Program-made: the position numbers and the translations under genes
Shown: piece by piece, positions 61,554-64,000 of the stretch
Layout: every line of letters starts with the position of its first letter
Numbering within the stretch: position 1 is the stretch's first letter
The notes under the pieces: generated by a model
Seen by the model: only the letters and a program-made list of their open reading frames with translations
Told to the model about the DNA's origin: nothing
Database searches by the model: none
Assembly (NCBI GenBank): GCA_016194905.1
Contig: JACQAP010000005.1
Location: 1-64,000, forward strand
DNA length: 64,000 nucleotides
DNA from: Betaproteobacteria bacterium
Lineage (GTDB): Bacteria; Pseudomonadota; Gammaproteobacteria; Burkholderiales; JACQAP01
Direction: 5' to 3'

Positions 61554-62044
61554 GATTGCGGCCCCAGTACAAAGCGTGCGCGCTCAAACCGGAGCATTTC
61601 GTATGGTGTCATGCACTTGACGCCAAGCCCGATGCAGACGTTGGGAATCTTGACTTTCTTTGCCTGAGGAGCCGCCTTCTCATGGGTGACGACGATGTAG
61701 CCATGAGCCAACGCATGAGCGATGAGGTAGTAGTCGGCCACCTGGAGAAACGTGTTCACTGCAGCGGGCTCGTAGCCTTGACCGGTGACCCATGTACTGA
61801 CCGAGCCGAGAGCTGGCAATACTTTCGAGTCGGGTTTCAGAAAGAAGCCTGGCCCGCGCGCGCCAGCCCACGTCGAGAGATCATCGCCGCCAGCCGCGAT
61901 TTCGTCGCCTACCTTTTCGATGCTGAACACTTGATCGGCTGTATTCGTGACGATCAGCCAATCCCAGAAGGCCGGACAGAAGTCGAGTCCATAGTGGAGG
62001 TTCTTCGCAGCAATGAACACGTCGGCATCGAGCAGGTACGCCAT
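61550..62044 (-). CDS. DUF4411 (PIN-like) protein
   Basis: Protein of 164 aa. MAYLLDADVFIAAKNLHYG carries the first acidic residues of a PIN-like fold; ADYYLIAHALAHGYIVVTHE carries the later Asp/His and the Glu in VTHE. DUF4411 proteins are predicted RNases that occur together with XRE-ImmA proteins, as here. Its start ATG overlaps the ImmA stop by one base (TGATG). It is coupled to hsdR2 by ATGA. Confidence 0.9.
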   Translation of the reverse strand: MAYLLDADVFIAAKNLHYGLDFCPAFWDWLIVTNTADQVFSIEKVGDEIAAGGDDLSTWAGARGPGFFLKPDSKVLPALGSVSTWVTGQGYEPAAVNTFLQVADYYLIAHALAHGYIVVTHEKAAPQAKKVKIPNVCIGLGVKCMTPYEMLRFERARFVLGPQS

Positions 62045-63186
62045 CAGGCGACTCCCAGGCTATGGCCAAGCTCGCGGAAAGTCGCGAGCTTCGAGAAGCC
62101 AAGGAGGCGAAATGCATCGATATATCTAGTCTGACCTTCCAGCGTGCTGACCACCAAGGCCCGGGCGAAGCGCTTGCTCGTCCTGGCGCCGATGGTCAGG
62201 TAGAAATCGCCGCCGCTTCCCTTCGGGAGTGCGCGCAGGCGGGCAAGCTCTTCCTCGTAAGCTCGCCAGTACGCCTCACCTTTCAGACCGCCGGCGTCGT
62301 GGATTCTGCGCAAGATAACCAGTGTGCTCACCTTGAACCGTCGCGCCAGTCGGTCCAATTCGGCGCGCAGTTCGGCGCGGCGGTCGTACTGGGCGCGGAG
62401 AACCTCCAGCGGCACGAGCAGCTCGGCGGCAACCTGGTTGCACCAGCGCTCAACCTCGTGTTCGGGCACCGATGCGGCCTGCGCATCGGAGAGGGCGGAC
62501 TGGCCGAGCCATATGTGCACCAGCTCGTGGGCCAACGTGAACATCTGCGCCGCCTTGCTGTCCGCGCCGTTGATAAAGACGAGCGGGGCGAGGTCATCAG
62601 CCAGTGCGAACCCGCGAAACTCCTGGGGATCAAGCTTGCGCCTATTGTTGCTGCCCACCACTCCACTCACCATGACGAGCACACCCAGCGCGTCCGCTTG
62701 CCCGATGAACCGGCGCAGCGCGTCGGTCCAAGTCGGCATCTGGCGCCGCTCGTCGATGTCAAACGCGAGCGCGTGACGGATCAGCGCCGCTGTTCGGACC
62801 ACGTCGTCCGCCACCCGCACGGAGCCGACGAACGCCAATGGCACCTCTCCCATGGACCGGGCAAAGTCCCGGTACCACTCCTGGCGCTGCTGGCAGATGT
62901 ACAGCGTATCGAGCAGGTCGGGGCTCGGGTGATCGATGCGCTCGTTGGCGACGGTGCGGAAATCCGGAATCGGCACACGCTCGACCGGGGGTTCTGGAAG
63001 GAAGAGGTATCCAATCGGCGTATGCGTGGCCTTGGCGAAGCCTTCGAGCTGCTTCAGCGTCGGCTGCTTCTCGCGACGCACCCAAGTCGGAAGCTGCGGA
63101 ATGCGGTAGGCCAGGTCGCCCGGGTCCATGCCAGCTCGCTCCCAGGCCCAGCGCAACATTTTAGGTTGGATGGCGACGCGCGTCAT
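62044..63186 (-). CDS. XRE-ImmA/IrrE metallopeptidase
   Basis: Protein of 380 aa. N-terminal XRE-like domain (about 1-65: LRWAWERAGMDPGDLAYRIPQLPTW), then a zinc protease with HExxH as FTLAHELVHIWLG (about residue 223) and the downstream Glu in EVERWCNQVAAELLVP. In ICEBs1 ImmA cleaves the repressor ImmR; fused forms may sense damage or a foreign signal. The PIN-like DUF4411 gene directly follows, a known pairing. Its start overlaps the hsdS stop by four bases. Placement between hsdS and hsdR is unusual. Confidence 0.9.
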   Translation of the reverse strand: MTRVAIQPKMLRWAWERAGMDPGDLAYRIPQLPTWVRREKQPTLKQLEGFAKATHTPIGYLFLPEPPVERVPIPDFRTVANERIDHPSPDLLDTLYICQQRQEWYRDFARSMGEVPLAFVGSVRVADDVVRTAALIRHALAFDIDERRQMPTWTDALRRFIGQADALGVLVMVSGVVGSNNRRKLDPQEFRGFALADDLAPLVFINGADSKAAQMFTLAHELVHIWLGQSALSDAQAASVPEHEVERWCNQVAAELLVPLEVLRAQYDRRAELRAELDRLARRFKVSTLVILRRIHDAGGLKGEAYWRAYEEELARLRALPKGSGGDFYLTIGARTSKRFARALVVSTLEGQTRYIDAFRLLGFSKLATFRELGHSLGVA

Positions 63187-64000
63187 GCCGCGAATTCTCC
63201 CACGTCGAGCTTGCCCGTCACAGCAGCCGCAATGAGGGCGGCCCGGCGCTCTTTCAGCAGAGCGATGGTGCGTTCTGTCGCAGAGCGCAGTCCGTCCAGC
63301 TTTGTGAGTTCTCTAGCCACGCTGGAGACGATCTCTCGCTGTTCCACCAACGGAGGCACCGGAAGAAAGACTTCAAAGAAGCCCTCGGGATAGAGCCTGA
63401 GCCGCGACGACCAGACACCTTTTGAGTATCGGGTGACTTCCTGAGCGAAGACAGGCAAGCGAACCATCAGGTCCACGTAGGCCGGTTCAAGTCGCGTCCC
63501 GGGCTGGTACACGTTGTACGCTGGGCTGACGATGCCGTTTACGGGCGACACGCCCATCGCACCCATCCATGCCCACAGCGTGTTGATGACGAGGTCCCCC
63601 GAGAAGCAGATCTTGTATCCTTCAGTTGTCTCCGCCTCGAACATGTTGACGTCTTTCTCAGAGCGGAGAGTGACCCCTGTGAGATGCGACACCGTAAGGA
63701 GCTCTTCCTCGCCCGTTTCGGACCGCTGATCGCGTTCTTTGAACAGCCATCTCGAACGCTCTATCTCCCAATGCGCCGGAATCTCGCCGAGCCAGGGGAC
63801 GCCGGAGTCGCGGAGGGGGGCACGGGGGTCGGGGCCGCGGGTGACGGCGCGAGTGATGAGCGCCCGGCGCTTCTCGGCCAACAGCACGAGCACCCGCTCC
63901 TTCGCCGCCACCAGCGCATCCAACCGCGCCGTCTCGCGGTCGAGGTAGTCGGCGATGGCACGCTGCTCCCGATACGGCGGCACGGGAAGTTCGAGGTTAG
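63183..64000 (-). CDS. hsdS: Type I restriction S subunit, partial
   Basis: The C-terminal part of HsdS, open to the right edge (its 5' end lies beyond 64000). Visible: ELPVPPYREQRAIADYLDRE, the central coiled coil (ARLDALVAAKERVLVLLAEK), recognition domain 2 (SGVPWLGEIPAHWEIERSRWLF, a typical TRD start) and the distal coiled coil (LDGLRSATERTIALLKERRAAL). It defines target specificity and assembles with HsdM, which must lie outside the window. No truncation in the visible part. Confidence 0.9.
   Translation of the reverse strand, partial: NLELPVPPYREQRAIADYLDRETARLDALVAAKERVLVLLAEKRRALITRAVTRGPDPRAPLRDSGVPWLGEIPAHWEIERSRWLFKERDQRSETGEEELLTVSHLTGVTLRSEKDVNMFEAETTEGYKICFSGDLVINTLWAWMGAMGVSPVNGIVSPAYNVYQPGTRLEPAYVDLMVRLPVFAQEVTRYSKGVWSSRLRLYPEGFFEVFLPVPPLVEQREIVSSVARELTKLDGLRSATERTIALLKERRAALIAAAVTGKLDVGEFAA

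Noticed and set aside
59238-61667. Long open frame on the + strand opposite hsdR2
   Set aside because: Same reason: antisense shadow of hsdR2 with no recognisable protein features or ribosome site.

Overview
The window looks like a chromosomal segment of a GC-rich Gram-negative bacterium, most likely a betaproteobacterium. This is an inference from gene content: Do-type periplasmic protease, TonB/ExbB/ExbD, an outer-membrane barrel, a feruloyl-CoA-synthase-like ligase, a methanol-dehydrogenase-type solute-binding protein and NarL-type two-component genes. No rRNA, tRNA, CRISPR array or complete insertion sequence was seen.

Layout. 1-3.9 kb: secreted metallo-beta-lactamase-fold hydrolase, a frameshifted mscL, and a two-PDZ Do protease with a clear terminator. 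4.3-13.7 kb: a signalling block, all on the + strand: PAS-GGDEF cyclase, NarL-type kinase/regulator pair, CHASE3-PAS kinase, a deleted response-regulator remnant, and a REC-PAS-GAF-(degenerate GGDEF)-EAL phosphodiesterase. 13.7-23.6 kb: metabolism: IlvD/Edd dehydratase, thiolase, glutathione transferase, quinone oxidoreductase, kinase-fold phosphotransferase, short-chain dehydrogenase, an outer-membrane barrel, a YciI protein and an aminotransferase. 23.7-26.7 kb: an accessory island of same-strand genes with two integron attC-like sites between them and no integrase in view. It holds an EVE-like/nuclease-like protein next to a helix-hairpin-helix glycosylase-like protein. 26.7-38.8 kb: small conserved proteins, a SleB-like hydrolase, VanZ and CsbD proteins, a three-gene operon built around a FAD-oxidase/methyltransferase fusion, an amidase, a flavoprotein and methyltransferases. 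39-51.3 kb: a permease, a UbiE-like methyltransferase, exbB-exbD-tonB, an MxaJ/XoxJ-like binding protein, an HDOD protein, a DUF2721-GNAT-CoA ligase group, a thioesterase, an ACT-like protein and an alpha/beta hydrolase.

51.3-64 kb is a defence-type island, mostly on the - strand. It contains an HTH-nucleotidyltransferase whose start lies inside a double palindromic operator and which is flanked by about 68-bp direct repeats. It also has radC, a type I restriction R subunit with a displaced C-terminus, a HigB/HigA-like toxin-antitoxin pair, a truncated hsdS joined to a truncated zinc-ribbon gene, and a second type I operon. In that operon hsdS, an XRE-ImmA/IrrE metallopeptidase, a DUF4411 PIN-like protein and hsdR are chained by 1-4 nt overlaps and run off the right edge. 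No hsdM is in view.

Best candidates for something new: the EVE-nuclease/HhH-GPD-like gene pair in the cassette array, and the ImmA-DUF4411 module embedded in the type I restriction operon. Frameshifts in mscL and hsdR1 may be real decay or single-base assembly errors and should be tested against reads before being interpreted.
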